This document shows, piece by piece, positions 51,076 through 59,729 of a stretch of DNA of 64,000 nucleotides. The notes beneath the pieces were generated by a model. It was not told the origin of the DNA. It did not search any database and saw only the letters and a program-made list of their open reading frames with translations. Source of the DNA: Microbacterium esteraromaticum. GTDB taxonomy: Bacteria; Actinomycetota; Actinomycetes; Actinomycetales; Microbacteriaceae. The stretch covers positions 1,116,001 to 1,180,000 of the forward strand of contig NZ_JAFBBS010000001.1 of the NCBI RefSeq assembly GCF_016907315.1, in the 5' to 3' direction. The translations under genes were made by a program, and so were the position numbers. Position 1 is the first letter of the stretch; every line of letters begins with the position of its first letter.

Positions 51076-52077
51076 TCAGAACACGAAGCCCTCGGGGAAT
51101 GGATCGTTCTCGTCGAGCATGTACTGGCCCAGCCCTGTCACCCAGGCGCGCCCCGTGATGGTGGGGATCACGGCAGCCCGGTCGCCGACCGTCGTCTCCC
51201 CCACGACCCGCCCGATGAACTCGGTGCCGATGAACGACTCGTTCACGAACGGGGTGTCGAGCGCGAGCTCGCCGCGGGCGTGCAGCTCGGCCATGCGGGC
51301 ACTGGTTCCGGTGCCGCAGGGCGAGCGGTCGAACCAGCCGGGGTGGATCGCCATCGCGTGCCGTGAGCGCACAGCGTCCGAGCCGGGCGCGATGAACTCG
51401 ACATGGTGCACGTGGTTCGCCCCCTCGAGCACGGGATGCACGGGCGGGGCCTGCTCGTTGATGGCGTCCATGATCTTCAGGCCAGCGGCGAGGATGTCGT
51501 CCTGCCGAGCACGGTCGAACGGCAGCCCGACCTGATCGAGGTCGACGAGGGCGTAGTAGTTGCCGCCGAAAGCGACCGAGTACGTGATCTCGCCGATACC
51601 AGGCACGTCGATGCTCTCGTCGAGCCGGTCGACGAAGCTCGGCACGTTCTCGATCGTCACGTCGACGGCGCGGCCGTCTTCGACGCGCACCCGGGCGATC
51701 ACGAGCCCTGCGGGCACGTCGAGGCGGATCTCGGTGACCGGCTCGGTCACCTCGACCATGCCGGTCTCGACGAGCACGGTCGCTGCTCCGATCGTGCCGT
51801 GGCCGCACATGGGCAGGAATCCGGACGCCTCGATGAAGACGATCCCCCAGTCGGCGTCGTCGCGGGCGGGCGGCTGCAGCAGCACGCCTGACATCGCGGC
51901 GTGGCCGCGGGGCTCGTTCATGAGAAAGCCGCGCAGCCCGTCGAGGTGCTCCATGGCGTAGAGCCGGCGGTCGTTCATCGTCGCGCCAGGGATGCGTCCG
52001 ACGCCCCCGGTGACGACGCGGGTGGGCATCCCCTCGGTGTGGGAGTCGACGGCCTGGATGGTGCGGCGAGCGCGCAT
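51076..52077 (-). CDS. 4-hydroxyproline 2-epimerase (proline racemase family)
   Basis: A 333-residue enzyme with catalytic Cys91 (MCGHGTIG) and Cys254 (DRSPCGTGT). IQAVDSHTEGMPTRVVTGG at the N-terminus is typical of hydroxyproline epimerases. It would convert trans-4-hydroxy-L-proline to cis-4-hydroxy-D-proline, the substrate of the dehydrogenase encoded upstream in the same operon direction. Neighbouring deaminase and semialdehyde dehydrogenase genes make this assignment strong. Confidence 0.92.
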   Translation of the reverse strand: MRARRTIQAVDSHTEGMPTRVVTGGVGRIPGATMNDRRLYAMEHLDGLRGFLMNEPRGHAAMSGVLLQPPARDDADWGIVFIEASGFLPMCGHGTIGAATVLVETGMVEVTEPVTEIRLDVPAGLVIARVRVEDGRAVDVTIENVPSFVDRLDESIDVPGIGEITYSVAFGGNYYALVDLDQVGLPFDRARQDDILAAGLKIMDAINEQAPPVHPVLEGANHVHHVEFIAPGSDAVRSRHAMAIHPGWFDRSPCGTGTSARMAELHARGELALDTPFVNESFIGTEFIGRVVGETTVGDRAAVIPTITGRAWVTGLGQYMLDENDPFPEGFVF

Positions 52078-52102
52078 CAGCTTCCTTCGTTGAGAGTGAG
52101 GA

Positions 52103-52139
52103 ACCGACGGGGATGCCGGGTCGCGGCGTCCCCGTCGGT
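52103..52139. terminator. 11-bp stem-loop between deaminase and epimerase genes
   Basis: ACCGACGGGGA (52103-52113) pairs perfectly with 52129-52139 around a 15-nt loop. It could partly terminate transcription or stabilise the upstream message. Confidence 0.6.
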
Positions 52140-52153
52140 CATTGTCACACGGG

Positions 52154-53086
52154 TCAGGCGACAGCGGCCGCGCGGGCGGCGATCGCTGCGAGCGCGCGCT
52201 CGGTGTCGGCGGTGACCTGGGCGCGCTGCTCGTCCGAGAGCGGGCCGCGCGGCGGACGGGTCGGTCCGCCGTACGAGTTGCCGCAGATGTCCATCGACAG
52301 CTTGATGGCCTGCACGAACTCGGTCTTCGAGTCCCAGCGGAACACGGCGACGAGCTGCTCGTACAGCGCCTTGGCCTCGTGCCAGTTGCCGTCGGCGCAG
52401 AGGTTGTACAGCTCGACGGCCTCACGCGGGAAGGCGTTCGGGTAGCCGGCGAACCAGCCGACGGCGCCGTTGATCATGAGCTCGAAGAGCACGTCGTCGG
52501 CACCGGCGATGATGTCGATGTCGCAGAGCTCCTTGATCTCGTAGACGCGACGGACGTCACCCGAGAACTCCTTGATCGCGACGACCTCGGGGATCTCGGC
52601 CAGCTTCGCGACGAGCGAGGGCACCAGGTCGACCTTGGTGTCGAAGGGGTTGTTGTAGGCCATGATCGGCAGGCCGACCTTCGCGACCTCTTCATAGTGG
52701 GCGATGACCTCGCGCTCGTTGGCGCGGTAGATGGTCGGGGGCAGCAGCAGCACGCCGTCGGCGCCGTCTTCACGGGCGTGCTCGGCCCACTGACGGGCCT
52801 GGTGGCTGCCGACGCCGTGGACGCCCGAGATCACGATGCCTCGGCCGTCGACCGCGTCGACCGCGACCTGGATGACCTTGCGGCGCTCCTCGTCGGTCAG
52901 CGACGAGTACTCGCCGAGCGACCCGTTGGGCCCGACGCCGCGGCATCCGTTCGACATGAGGAAGTCGACGTGCTCGCCGAACCGGTCGTAGTCGACGGCG
53001 AGGCCGGCGGGTGCCGACGCGTCTTCCTTGAAGGCGAGGGTGGTGGCGACGACGACGCCGCCGAGGTCCATGTTCTGGTCGGTCAT
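52154..53086 (-). CDS. Pyrroline-4-hydroxy-2-carboxylate deaminase (DHDPS family)
   Basis: A 310-residue class-I-aldolase-type protein. Schiff-base Lys172 (VVAIKEFSGD) and Tyr144 (IMAYNNPFDT) are present, with GVGPNGSLGEYSSL as the carboxylate-binding loop. The Arg of dihydrodipicolinate synthase is not needed in this pathway enzyme. It would convert delta1-pyrroline-4-hydroxy-2-carboxylate to 2-oxoglutarate semialdehyde and ammonia. It begins one base after the dehydrogenase stop, in the same operon. Confidence 0.9.
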   Translation of the reverse strand: MTDQNMDLGGVVVATTLAFKEDASAPAGLAVDYDRFGEHVDFLMSNGCRGVGPNGSLGEYSSLTDEERRKVIQVAVDAVDGRGIVISGVHGVGSHQARQWAEHAREDGADGVLLLPPTIYRANEREVIAHYEEVAKVGLPIMAYNNPFDTKVDLVPSLVAKLAEIPEVVAIKEFSGDVRRVYEIKELCDIDIIAGADDVLFELMINGAVGWFAGYPNAFPREAVELYNLCADGNWHEAKALYEQLVAVFRWDSKTEFVQAIKLSMDICGNSYGGPTRPPRGPLSDEQRAQVTADTERALAAIAARAAAVA

Positions 53087-53087
53087 T

Positions 53088-54461
53088 TCAGCTCTCTTCT
53101 TCGATGAGTGGGTGGGTGGGACGGTGTGCGGCGAGCTCGCCGATGCGCACCGAGGACAGGACGGGCCGGCGGTCGATGCCGCTGGGTGCGCCGAGGATGT
53201 CCTCGACGCTGCGGCCGCAGGTGCGGCCCTGGCAGGCGCCGAGGCCGGCGCGGGTGGCGAGGCGCATGCCGCGCGACGAGGCGGCCGAGTACTCGGCGAT
53301 CGCCGCCTTCGTCGCTGCTTCGCAGCGGCAGACGATGGTGTCGTCGTCGAGCCAGCCGGTCCAGCCCGGGCGGATGGCGTGCGTCGCCAGTCGCGCGGCG
53401 AAGGCCCGCATGCGCCGGCGGGCGGCCACGGGGGCACGCAGGAGCGGGTCGGATGCCCGGATGCCGGCGGCCGAGAGCCCCGCGATCTCGCCCTCGGCGA
53501 GCGCGGCGTCGGCTCCCCCGATGCCGGTGATCTCGCCAGCGGCGAAGACGCCGGGCACCGTTGTGAGCTGCTGCTCGTCGGTGCGGACGAACCGCTCGGG
53601 GGTGATGTCGCAGCCGAACTGGATCGCGGCCTCGAGCCGAGGGGTGAAGCCGTGCCCGAGAGCGACGGCGTCGCATTCGACGGTGCGCTCGGTGCCGGCG
53701 ACGGGGCGCCAGTCGGCGTCGATGCGCTGCACGGTGACGGCTTCGACCGACGAGTCGCCGTGGATGCGGGTCACGGCGCTGCCGAAGCGGTACGGGGTGC
53801 GGGTCTTCATGAGCGAGGCGACATACGAGCCGAGTTCGCCCGCCTTGCCGGCGGCGGCGGTGAGCTCCCACGCGCGGGCGCCCCAGCCGCGCAGGATCGC
53901 GCCGATCGAGGCGGCCTCGACGACCTCGGCGACCTCGCCGCCGAGGACCGCGACGCTCTGCGCGACGGGCAGCAGGAACGGCCCTGCCCCGGCGACGACG
54001 GTGCGCGCGCCGAGGCTGACGCCGTCGCGCTTCGCGAGGGCCTGCACAGCGCCGGCCGAGGTGACACCGGGCAGCGTCCAGCCGGGTACGGGCAGCACGC
54101 GGTCGTGTGCGCCGGTGGCCAGCACCACGGCATCCGCCTCGAGGGTCTCTGCCCGCCGCTCTGCGCCGTCCACCGGTCCGGTGAGCGCGTGCACCCGCAG
54201 GGGTGCGCCGCTCTCGACGCGCCAGACGCTTGCAGACGAGAGCACGCGCACGCCGCCGAGGGCGCTCTCGAGCTCGCGGAATCTGCCGAGCTGGTGCTGC
54301 AGCCGCTGATCGGTGAGGGCGGGATGGTGCCGCCAGAACTGCCCGCCGACGCGCTCGCCCTCGTCGACGATCACGACGTCGGCTCCGGCGCGGGCGGCGG
54401 ATGCTGCGGCGGCGAGCCCCGCGGGCCCGGCGCCGATCACGACGATGCGGCGGACGCTCAT
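53088..54461 (-). CDS. D-hydroxyproline dehydrogenase, NAD(P)/FAD subunit (HcnB-like) with BFD-type iron-sulfur domain
   Basis: A 457-residue flavoprotein. FAD motif VVIGAGPAGLAAAASAARAG is at the N-terminus, a second dinucleotide motif TVVAGAGPFLLPVAQSV near residue 150, and PGVFAAGEITGIGGADAALAEGE closes the FAD site. The last 90 residues carry a [2Fe-2S] BFD-like set: CRCE, then CQGRTC. This is the alpha-type subunit of three-component D-hydroxyproline/opine-type dehydrogenases. ATG overlaps the ferredoxin-like gene stop by four bases. Confidence 0.9.
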   Translation of the reverse strand: MSVRRIVVIGAGPAGLAAAASAARAGADVVIVDEGERVGGQFWRHHPALTDQRLQHQLGRFRELESALGGVRVLSSASVWRVESGAPLRVHALTGPVDGAERRAETLEADAVVLATGAHDRVLPVPGWTLPGVTSAGAVQALAKRDGVSLGARTVVAGAGPFLLPVAQSVAVLGGEVAEVVEAASIGAILRGWGARAWELTAAAGKAGELGSYVASLMKTRTPYRFGSAVTRIHGDSSVEAVTVQRIDADWRPVAGTERTVECDAVALGHGFTPRLEAAIQFGCDITPERFVRTDEQQLTTVPGVFAAGEITGIGGADAALAEGEIAGLSAAGIRASDPLLRAPVAARRRMRAFAARLATHAIRPGWTGWLDDDTIVCRCEAATKAAIAEYSAASSRGMRLATRAGLGACQGRTCGRSVEDILGAPSGIDRRPVLSSVRIGELAAHRPTHPLIEEES

Positions 54462-54703
54462 GCGCGCACCTCCCGCTCGACGCGATCGCCGTCGCAGGCG
54501 GTGCGCTGGCAGGCGCGAACGCCCTCGACGCCGTTGACCGTCACGACGCAGTCCTGGCAGATGCCGATTCCGCAGAAGATGCCGCGTTGGGATCCGCCGG
54601 CTGTGCGCCAGGTGCGGCGGCCGTTCGACAGCAGGATGCCGCCGATGCTCTGACCGTCGCGGCCGTCGAGCGGCTGCCCGTCGAATTCGATCCGGATGCT
54701 CAT
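54458..54703 (-). CDS. D-hydroxyproline dehydrogenase, [2Fe-2S] ferredoxin-like subunit (HcnA-like)
   Basis: An 81-residue plant-ferredoxin-like protein with ligands Cys44, Cys49, Cys52 and Cys65 (CGIGICQDC ... ACQ). It passes electrons between the two FAD subunits encoded on either side. Both gene junctions are four-base overlaps, so the three subunits are translationally coupled in the order beta, ferredoxin, alpha. Confidence 0.92.
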   Translation of the reverse strand: MSIRIEFDGQPLDGRDGQSIGGILLSNGRRTWRTAGGSQRGIFCGIGICQDCVVTVNGVEGVRACQRTACDGDRVEREVRA

Positions 54704-55860
54704 GCAGCCACCCCCTGCAGACTGGCACGCGCGGGCAGGAACGGCGTCGGGTCGAGCGGCGCCTCGGTGCCGAGCACCGCGTGCGCGATGAGCGCGCCGG
54801 TGGTCGGGGCGAGGCCGATGCCTGCACCCTCGTGCCCGGCGGCGTGGAAGAGGCCGGCGATCCGGGCATCCGGTCCGATGGCCGGAAGGTGATCGGGGGC
54901 GTACGGGCGGAAGCCGTAGTAGGTGCGCAGCAGCATGGTGTCGCGCAGGAAGGGGAAGAGCCGCGTGGCCTTGGCGGCGATCTCGGCGAGGGGTTCGAGC
55001 AGGCCCTCGTCCGAGAAGCCCACGCGTTCGCGGCTCGAGCCGATCAGCACCGTGCCACCAGGCGTCGATTCGACGACCGTGGAGGTCTGCAGCGCGGCAT
55101 CCCCCGACCCGACGGCTCCAACGTAGTCGGCGTCGTACACCTTGTGGAAGACGCGCTGCGGCATCGGCGCCGTCACCAGGATGGTGCCGCGGCGGGGGCG
55201 GATGTCGAGGGTCGACCCGAACAGCGCCGCCGCGTCTCCGGCCCAGGGCCCCGCGCAGTTGACGACCGCATCGGCGTCGATGCGCCCGGTGGGCGTGAGC
55301 ACGCCGCGCACCCGATCGGCCTCGACGACGGCCCCGGTTACCTCGGTGATATGCAGCTGCGCGCCGAGGTGGCGCGCGCGGGCGAGCATCGCCTGGGTCG
55401 CCAGGCTCGGCTGCACCTGCGCGTCGTCGGGGTAGTGCACGCCGAGCGCGATGTCGGATGCGAGGTGCGGCTCAGCGGCCCGAAGCGCGTGCTCGTCGAG
55501 CACGTCGCCGCGGATGCCGATGCCGCGCTGCGAGTCCGCGAAGCGCTGGAGCGCCTCGGCCCCGCCCTCGAAGGCGACCACGATGCCGCCCTTCGCCTCG
55601 AACTCGGTGGCCGGCTGACCTGGTACCCGGTCGCCGTCGAGCCGTTCGGCGAGCTCGCGCCAAGCGCGGTTCGCTTCGATGGCCATGAGCGCTTCGGCGC
55701 CTGGCTCCTTGTCGGAGACGAGGATGTTGCCCTCGCAGCGGCTGGAGGTCTCGCCCGCCACGCCGACCCGGTCGACGACGACGACATCGGCGCCGGCCTC
55801 GGTGAGGGCGAGCGCGCATGCCGCGCCGACAGCGCCGGCGCCGATCACGATGATCCGCAT
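54700..55860 (-). CDS. D-hydroxyproline dehydrogenase, catalytic FAD subunit (HcnC-like)
   Basis: A 386-residue DAO-fold oxidoreductase: IIVIGAGAVGAACALALTEAGADVVVVD at the N-terminus, SSRCEGNI, VNCAGPWAGDAAAL, and GLFHAAGHEGAGIGLAPTTG at the C-terminal FAD closure. It oxidises cis-4-hydroxy-D-proline to the pyrroline imine. It is the first gene of the hydroxyproline operon, directly below the candidate operator. The start at MRIIVIG was preferred to an ATG 36 bases upstream because it starts at the Rossmann strand. Confidence 0.9.
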   Translation of the reverse strand: MRIIVIGAGAVGAACALALTEAGADVVVVDRVGVAGETSSRCEGNILVSDKEPGAEALMAIEANRAWRELAERLDGDRVPGQPATEFEAKGGIVVAFEGGAEALQRFADSQRGIGIRGDVLDEHALRAAEPHLASDIALGVHYPDDAQVQPSLATQAMLARARHLGAQLHITEVTGAVVEADRVRGVLTPTGRIDADAVVNCAGPWAGDAAALFGSTLDIRPRRGTILVTAPMPQRVFHKVYDADYVGAVGSGDAALQTSTVVESTPGGTVLIGSSRERVGFSDEGLLEPLAEIAAKATRLFPFLRDTMLLRTYYGFRPYAPDHLPAIGPDARIAGLFHAAGHEGAGIGLAPTTGALIAHAVLGTEAPLDPTPFLPARASLQGVAA

Positions 55861-55902
55861 CGCTCCCCCTTCCCTGCGGGCTCGTGCCCCCTCCACACGA
55901 GG

Positions 55903-55921
55903 GTGACATGTGACATATTAC
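55903..55921. promoter_or_regulatory. Candidate operator of the hydroxyproline operon
   Basis: GTGACAT is followed directly by GTGACATATTAC (55910-55921). The latter 12-mer is identical to 46142-46153. On the minus strand it contains TAATAT, a possible -10 for the dehydrogenase operon. Confidence 0.6.
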
Positions 55922-55934
55922 TCTGTGAAACGCA

Positions 55935-55963
55935 GATGCGCCACCCCACCGGAGTGGCGCATC
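55935..55963. terminator. Terminator of the liv operon
   Basis: GATGCGCCAC (55935-55944) and GTGGCGCATC (55954-55963) pair perfectly around a 9-nt loop. It lies beyond the livF stop and before the hydroxyproline operon promoter. Confidence 0.75.
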
Positions 55964-55984
55964 CGAGTTCTGCCCGAAGGGCGG

Positions 55985-56695
55985 TCAGCCGCCCAGGTAG
56001 GCGTCGATCACTCTCGCATCCGCCGCGAGTTCCGCGGCCGGACCCTCGAGGGTCGTGCTGCCCGTCTCGACGACGTACGCGCGATCAGCGATCTTCAGTG
56101 CGGCCCTCGCGTTCTGCTCGACGAGCAGCACCGTCGTGCCCTGCGCATTCACCGCCTGCACCGTCTCCATGACCTGCTTGACGACCAGAGGGGCGAGACC
56201 CATCGACGGCTCGTCGAGCAGCAGCAGCTTCGGACCGCCGATGATCGCGCGCCCGATGGCGACCATCTGCTGCTCACCTCCCGACAGCGTGCCGCCCTGC
56301 TGCCTGCGGCGCTCGGCGAGCCGCGGCATCAGGCTGTAGACCTGATCGACGCGCTCCGCGATCTTCTTCTGATCGCGCACGGTGTACCCGCCCAGAAGCA
56401 GGTTCTCGTGCACGGTCATGGTCGAGAAGATGCGCCGCCCCTCCGGCACGTGGATGAGGCCGGCCGACACGATGTCCCACGGCTTCGCGGTCGCGAGATC
56501 CATGTCGCCCCAGCGCACCGTGCCAGACTTCGGGCGCACGAGGCCCGAGAGCATGTTCATCGTGGTCGACTTGCCCGCACCGTTGTTGCCGAGCAGGCAG
56601 ACGATCTCACCCTCGCGCACCTCGAAGCTCAGCGCGCGCAGGGCGTGCACCCTCCCGTAGTAGACCTCGGCGGCGTCGACGGTCAGCGTGCTCAT
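55985..56695 (-). CDS. livF: Branched-chain-type ABC transporter ATPase LivF
   Basis: A 236-residue ATPase: Walker A GNNGAGKST near residue 37, signature LSGGEQQMVAIGRA, Walker B LLLLDEPSMGLAPL. This is the short LivF form without the extra C-terminal domain. It works with LivG on the LivH/LivM channel. Last gene of the operon; its start overlaps the livG stop. Confidence 0.95.
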   Translation of the reverse strand: MSTLTVDAAEVYYGRVHALRALSFEVREGEIVCLLGNNGAGKSTTMNMLSGLVRPKSGTVRWGDMDLATAKPWDIVSAGLIHVPEGRRIFSTMTVHENLLLGGYTVRDQKKIAERVDQVYSLMPRLAERRRQQGGTLSGGEQQMVAIGRAIIGGPKLLLLDEPSMGLAPLVVKQVMETVQAVNAQGTTVLLVEQNARAALKIADRAYVVETGSTTLEGPAAELAADARVIDAYLGG

Positions 56696-57615
56696 GAGCG
56701 CTTCTCCCTGCGGGTCTTGTCGGAGCCGGTGTCGAGCAGCGACAGATCCACCGTGCCCGTCTGCAGCTTCGTGTCGTCGATCGGCTCGTCCTCGACACCG
56801 AGGTACGCCTCGATCACGACCGGGTCGTTCTTGATCTGCTCGGGGGTGCCTACGGCGATCTCCTTGCCGTAATTGAGAACCACGATGCGCTCGGCCAGCT
56901 CCATGATCAGCCCCATGTCGTGCTCGATGAGCACCACTGCGACGCCGAGATCGCGGATGCGGCGGATCAGCTGCATCAGCGCCTGCTTCTCGTTGAAGTT
57001 CAGGCCGGCGGCCGGCTCGTCGAGCAGCAGCAGCTTGGGAGACGTCGCCAGAGCCCTGGCGATCTCGACCCGTCGCTGCTCGCCGTACGGCAGCTGGGTG
57101 ACATAGAGGTTCTCGTCACCCGTGAACCCGACGAAGTCGAGCCAGCCCCGAGCCTGATCCGCGCACTCCTGCTCGGCCCGGCGGTAGCCCGGGGTGTGCA
57201 GCAGCGTGGCCCAGAAGCCCTCGCGCAGATGGGCGTGCATCGCGGTCTTCACGTTGTCGAGCACGCTCAGCTCACGGAACAGCCGCAGGTTCTGGAATGT
57301 GCGCGCCATGCCCCACTTGGTGACCCGCGACGGCAGCACCCGGTAGAACCCGAAGCTCTGCAGCAGATCGACCAGGCGCAGACTGCGCCAGATCGACGGC
57401 GCCTCGCGGACGATGTCGTTGCCGTCGAACACGACCGACCCCGAGGTGGGAAGGTAGAAGCCCGAGATGCAGTTGAACGCACTCGTCTTGCCCGCGCCGT
57501 TCGGACCGATCACGGCGAGGATCTCGCCCGACTCGACGGTGAAGCTCAGCCCGTCGACGGCCTTCACGCCTCCGAACTGCAGACGCAGGTCGGAGACCTC
57601 CAGCAGAGCGCTCAT
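56692..57615 (-). CDS. livG: Branched-chain-type ABC transporter ATPase LivG
   Basis: A 307-residue ATPase: Walker A GPNGAGKTS near residue 38, LPYGEQRRVEIARAL signature, Walker B LLLLDEPAAGLN and the LivG hallmark VRTFQNLRLF-like MARTFQNLRLFRELSVLDNV. It has an extended C-terminus of about 45 residues beyond the usual end (EPIDDTKLQTGTVDLSLL...). Overlaps both neighbours by four bases. Confidence 0.95.
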   Translation of the reverse strand: MSALLEVSDLRLQFGGVKAVDGLSFTVESGEILAVIGPNGAGKTSAFNCISGFYLPTSGSVVFDGNDIVREAPSIWRSLRLVDLLQSFGFYRVLPSRVTKWGMARTFQNLRLFRELSVLDNVKTAMHAHLREGFWATLLHTPGYRRAEQECADQARGWLDFVGFTGDENLYVTQLPYGEQRRVEIARALATSPKLLLLDEPAAGLNFNEKQALMQLIRRIRDLGVAVVLIEHDMGLIMELAERIVVLNYGKEIAVGTPEQIKNDPVVIEAYLGVEDEPIDDTKLQTGTVDLSLLDTGSDKTRREKRS

Positions 57616-58769
57616 CGGCTCTCCTCCCCTTCGACGGTCTCGAGGTCCTCATTGGCGGAGCGCGAGGGCACGGCCATGAACCCCGCCGTGGGCGGCGGGA
57701 CCGGCTTCTGCCTCTTCAGCCACGGCAGCACCGCGGTCGACGGCCAGAGACCGGCCGGGCGGAACAGCATGACGACCACGAGCAGGATGCCGAAGATCAG
57801 GAAGCGCCACTCCGAGAAGTCGCGCAGCAGTTCGGGCGCGAGCGACACGAACAGCGCACCGATGATCACGCCGGGCGTCGAGCCCATGCCGCCGAGCACC
57901 ACGGCCATCAGGATCAGCGCCGAGTAGAGGAACTGGAAGCTGTTCGGGCTGATCGCCGAGAGGTGCGTGGCCATCAGCTGACCTGCGACTCCTGCCCAGA
58001 CGGCGCCGATGATGTACGCGGTGATCTTGGCGATGTAGGTGTTGATACCCATCGCCTCAGCTGCGTCCTCGTCGTCGCGAACGGCCTTCCATGCGCGGCC
58101 CAGCTTGCCTCGGGCCAGACGGCCGGCGCCGATCACGCCGACGAGCACGACGACGATGCCGACGAAGTAGTAGAACACCACGCGCTGCGGGAACTCGAGT
58201 CCGAAGAGGGTGAAGCCGTCGGCGAAGCTCCAGTCGCCGAACTGCCAGGTCGGGATCCCGTGGATGCCCGAAGGGCCGCCGGTGATCTGGAGGTTGTTCG
58301 CCGTGATGCGGATGATCTCGCCGAATCCGAGCGTCACGATCGCCAGGTAGTCGCTGCGCAGCCGCAGCGTCGGGGCGCCGATGATCACACCAGCGACGAT
58401 GCAGGCCAGCACGGTCGCCGGCAGCGCCATCCACATCGGCCAGCCGACGACGGTGGTCAGGATGCCCGAGACGTACGCGCCGACCGCGAAGAAGGCGATG
58501 TAGCCGAGATCGAGCAGGCCGGCATAGCCGACGACCACGTTCAGCCCCATGCAGAGCATCACGTAGATGAGGGCGCTGGTGGCGATCGACATCGTGTACC
58601 GCGACGCGTCGAGGAACGGCAGCACGGCGAGCACCACGACGGCGACGACACCCAGCGCCCGCAGGAACCCGCGGTTGGAGGTGAAGATGCCGCCCGGCGC
58701 GTCTGGTCGGTCGAACAGGGGGGAGGGCGCGCGCAGCGCCGAGTCTCGCGTCTTCAGTGAGCGGGACAT
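57612..58769 (-). CDS. livM: Branched-chain-type ABC permease LivM
   Basis: A 385-residue permease with about ten helices. Hallmarks: LNVVVGYAGLLDLGYIAFFAVGAYVSG, LRLRSDYLAIVTLGFGEIIRI and WKAVRDDEDAAEAMGIN (EAA loop). Extra N- and C-terminal hydrophilic tails make it longer than typical. The start at MSRSLKTRDS overlaps nothing and is one base from the livH stop. Confidence 0.94.
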   Translation of the reverse strand: MSRSLKTRDSALRAPSPLFDRPDAPGGIFTSNRGFLRALGVVAVVVLAVLPFLDASRYTMSIATSALIYVMLCMGLNVVVGYAGLLDLGYIAFFAVGAYVSGILTTVVGWPMWMALPATVLACIVAGVIIGAPTLRLRSDYLAIVTLGFGEIIRITANNLQITGGPSGIHGIPTWQFGDWSFADGFTLFGLEFPQRVVFYYFVGIVVVLVGVIGAGRLARGKLGRAWKAVRDDEDAAEAMGINTYIAKITAYIIGAVWAGVAGQLMATHLSAISPNSFQFLYSALILMAVVLGGMGSTPGVIIGALFVSLAPELLRDFSEWRFLIFGILLVVVMLFRPAGLWPSTAVLPWLKRQKPVPPPTAGFMAVPSRSANEDLETVEGEESR

Positions 58770-58770
58770 G

Positions 58771-59658
58771 TCACATCCTCTCGACGACGCGGGCTCCGAG
58801 GAGGCCGGTCGGCTTGAAAGTGAGGAACAGGATGAGGAAGGCGAACGAGAACACGTCGCGCCATTCGCCGCCGAACCACGCGGCCCCGAACGACTCGAGC
58901 AGTCCGAGCAGCAGCCCGCCGAGCATGGCACCGTAGAGGTTGCCGATGCCGCCGATCACCGCGGCCGTGAAGGCCTTCAGCCCGATGATGAAGCCCATCA
59001 GGAAGTCGATCGAGCCGTAGTAGGCGCCCGCCATCACACCAGCGGCTCCCGCGAGCGCCGAGCCGATGAAGAACACGGTCGCGATCACGCGGTTGACGTT
59101 GATGCCCATGAGCTGAGCGCCCTGCGGGTCGAGAGCGATCGCGCGCATCGCGCGGCCCTGGCGGGTGCGCTCGACGATGTGGGCGAGCACGAGCATCAGG
59201 GCTGCGGCGATCACGACGAGCACGATCTGCGCGGCCGTGATGCGCATGCCGGCGAAGGCGAACCCGCTCGATTCGAGGCGGACGGGGAAGGCCTCGGGGT
59301 TGGGGCCGAAGATCTGGCGCACGGCGTACTCGAGCGTGAACGAGACGCCGATGGCGGTGATCAGCACGGCGAGGCGAGGGCTCTTGCGCAGGGGCCGGTA
59401 GGCGACCCGCTCGATGGCGACGCCGATCAGGCCGGTGGTCACCATCGACAGCAGCAGGATCACGAGCAGCAGCGGGATCGACGACTCGTTCGAGATGCCG
59501 AAGGCGGACAGCGTCGCGAAGCCGGCGAAGGCGCCGAGCATGTAGATGTCGCCGTGCGCGAAGTTCAGCAGCTTGATGATGCCGTAGACCATGCTGTAGC
59601 CGAGCGCGACGAGGGCGTAGAACGAGCCGACGATCAGCCCGTTCCAGATGAGTTGCAT
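58771..59658 (-). CDS. livH: Branched-chain-type ABC permease LivH
   Basis: A 295-residue permease with eight helices: IWNGLIVGSFYALVALGYSMVYGIIKLLNFAHGDIYMLGAF at the start, RAIALDPQGAQLMGINVNRV (EAA loop) and AFTAAVIGGIGNLYGAMLGG. In this locus the ligand may be hydroxyproline or another amino acid and not necessarily Leu/Ile/Val. The start at MQLIWN fits the family exactly. Confidence 0.95.
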   Translation of the reverse strand: MQLIWNGLIVGSFYALVALGYSMVYGIIKLLNFAHGDIYMLGAFAGFATLSAFGISNESSIPLLLVILLLSMVTTGLIGVAIERVAYRPLRKSPRLAVLITAIGVSFTLEYAVRQIFGPNPEAFPVRLESSGFAFAGMRITAAQIVLVVIAAALMLVLAHIVERTRQGRAMRAIALDPQGAQLMGINVNRVIATVFFIGSALAGAAGVMAGAYYGSIDFLMGFIIGLKAFTAAVIGGIGNLYGAMLGGLLLGLLESFGAAWFGGEWRDVFSFAFLILFLTFKPTGLLGARVVERM

Positions 59659-59693
59659 CACAGGGGATGTCCTTCCGAGAAGGGGAGGCGAAG

Positions 59694-59722
59694 CGGGCGG
59701 GGCGACACCGTCGCCCCGCCCG
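59694..59722. terminator. Perfect 13-bp stem-loop between livJ remnant and livH
   Basis: CGGGCGGGGCGAC (59694-59706) pairs with 59710-59722 around a 3-nt loop. It is the third binding-protein-to-permease junction in the window marked by a strong hairpin. Confidence 0.75.
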
Positions 59723-59729
59723 GATCGGA

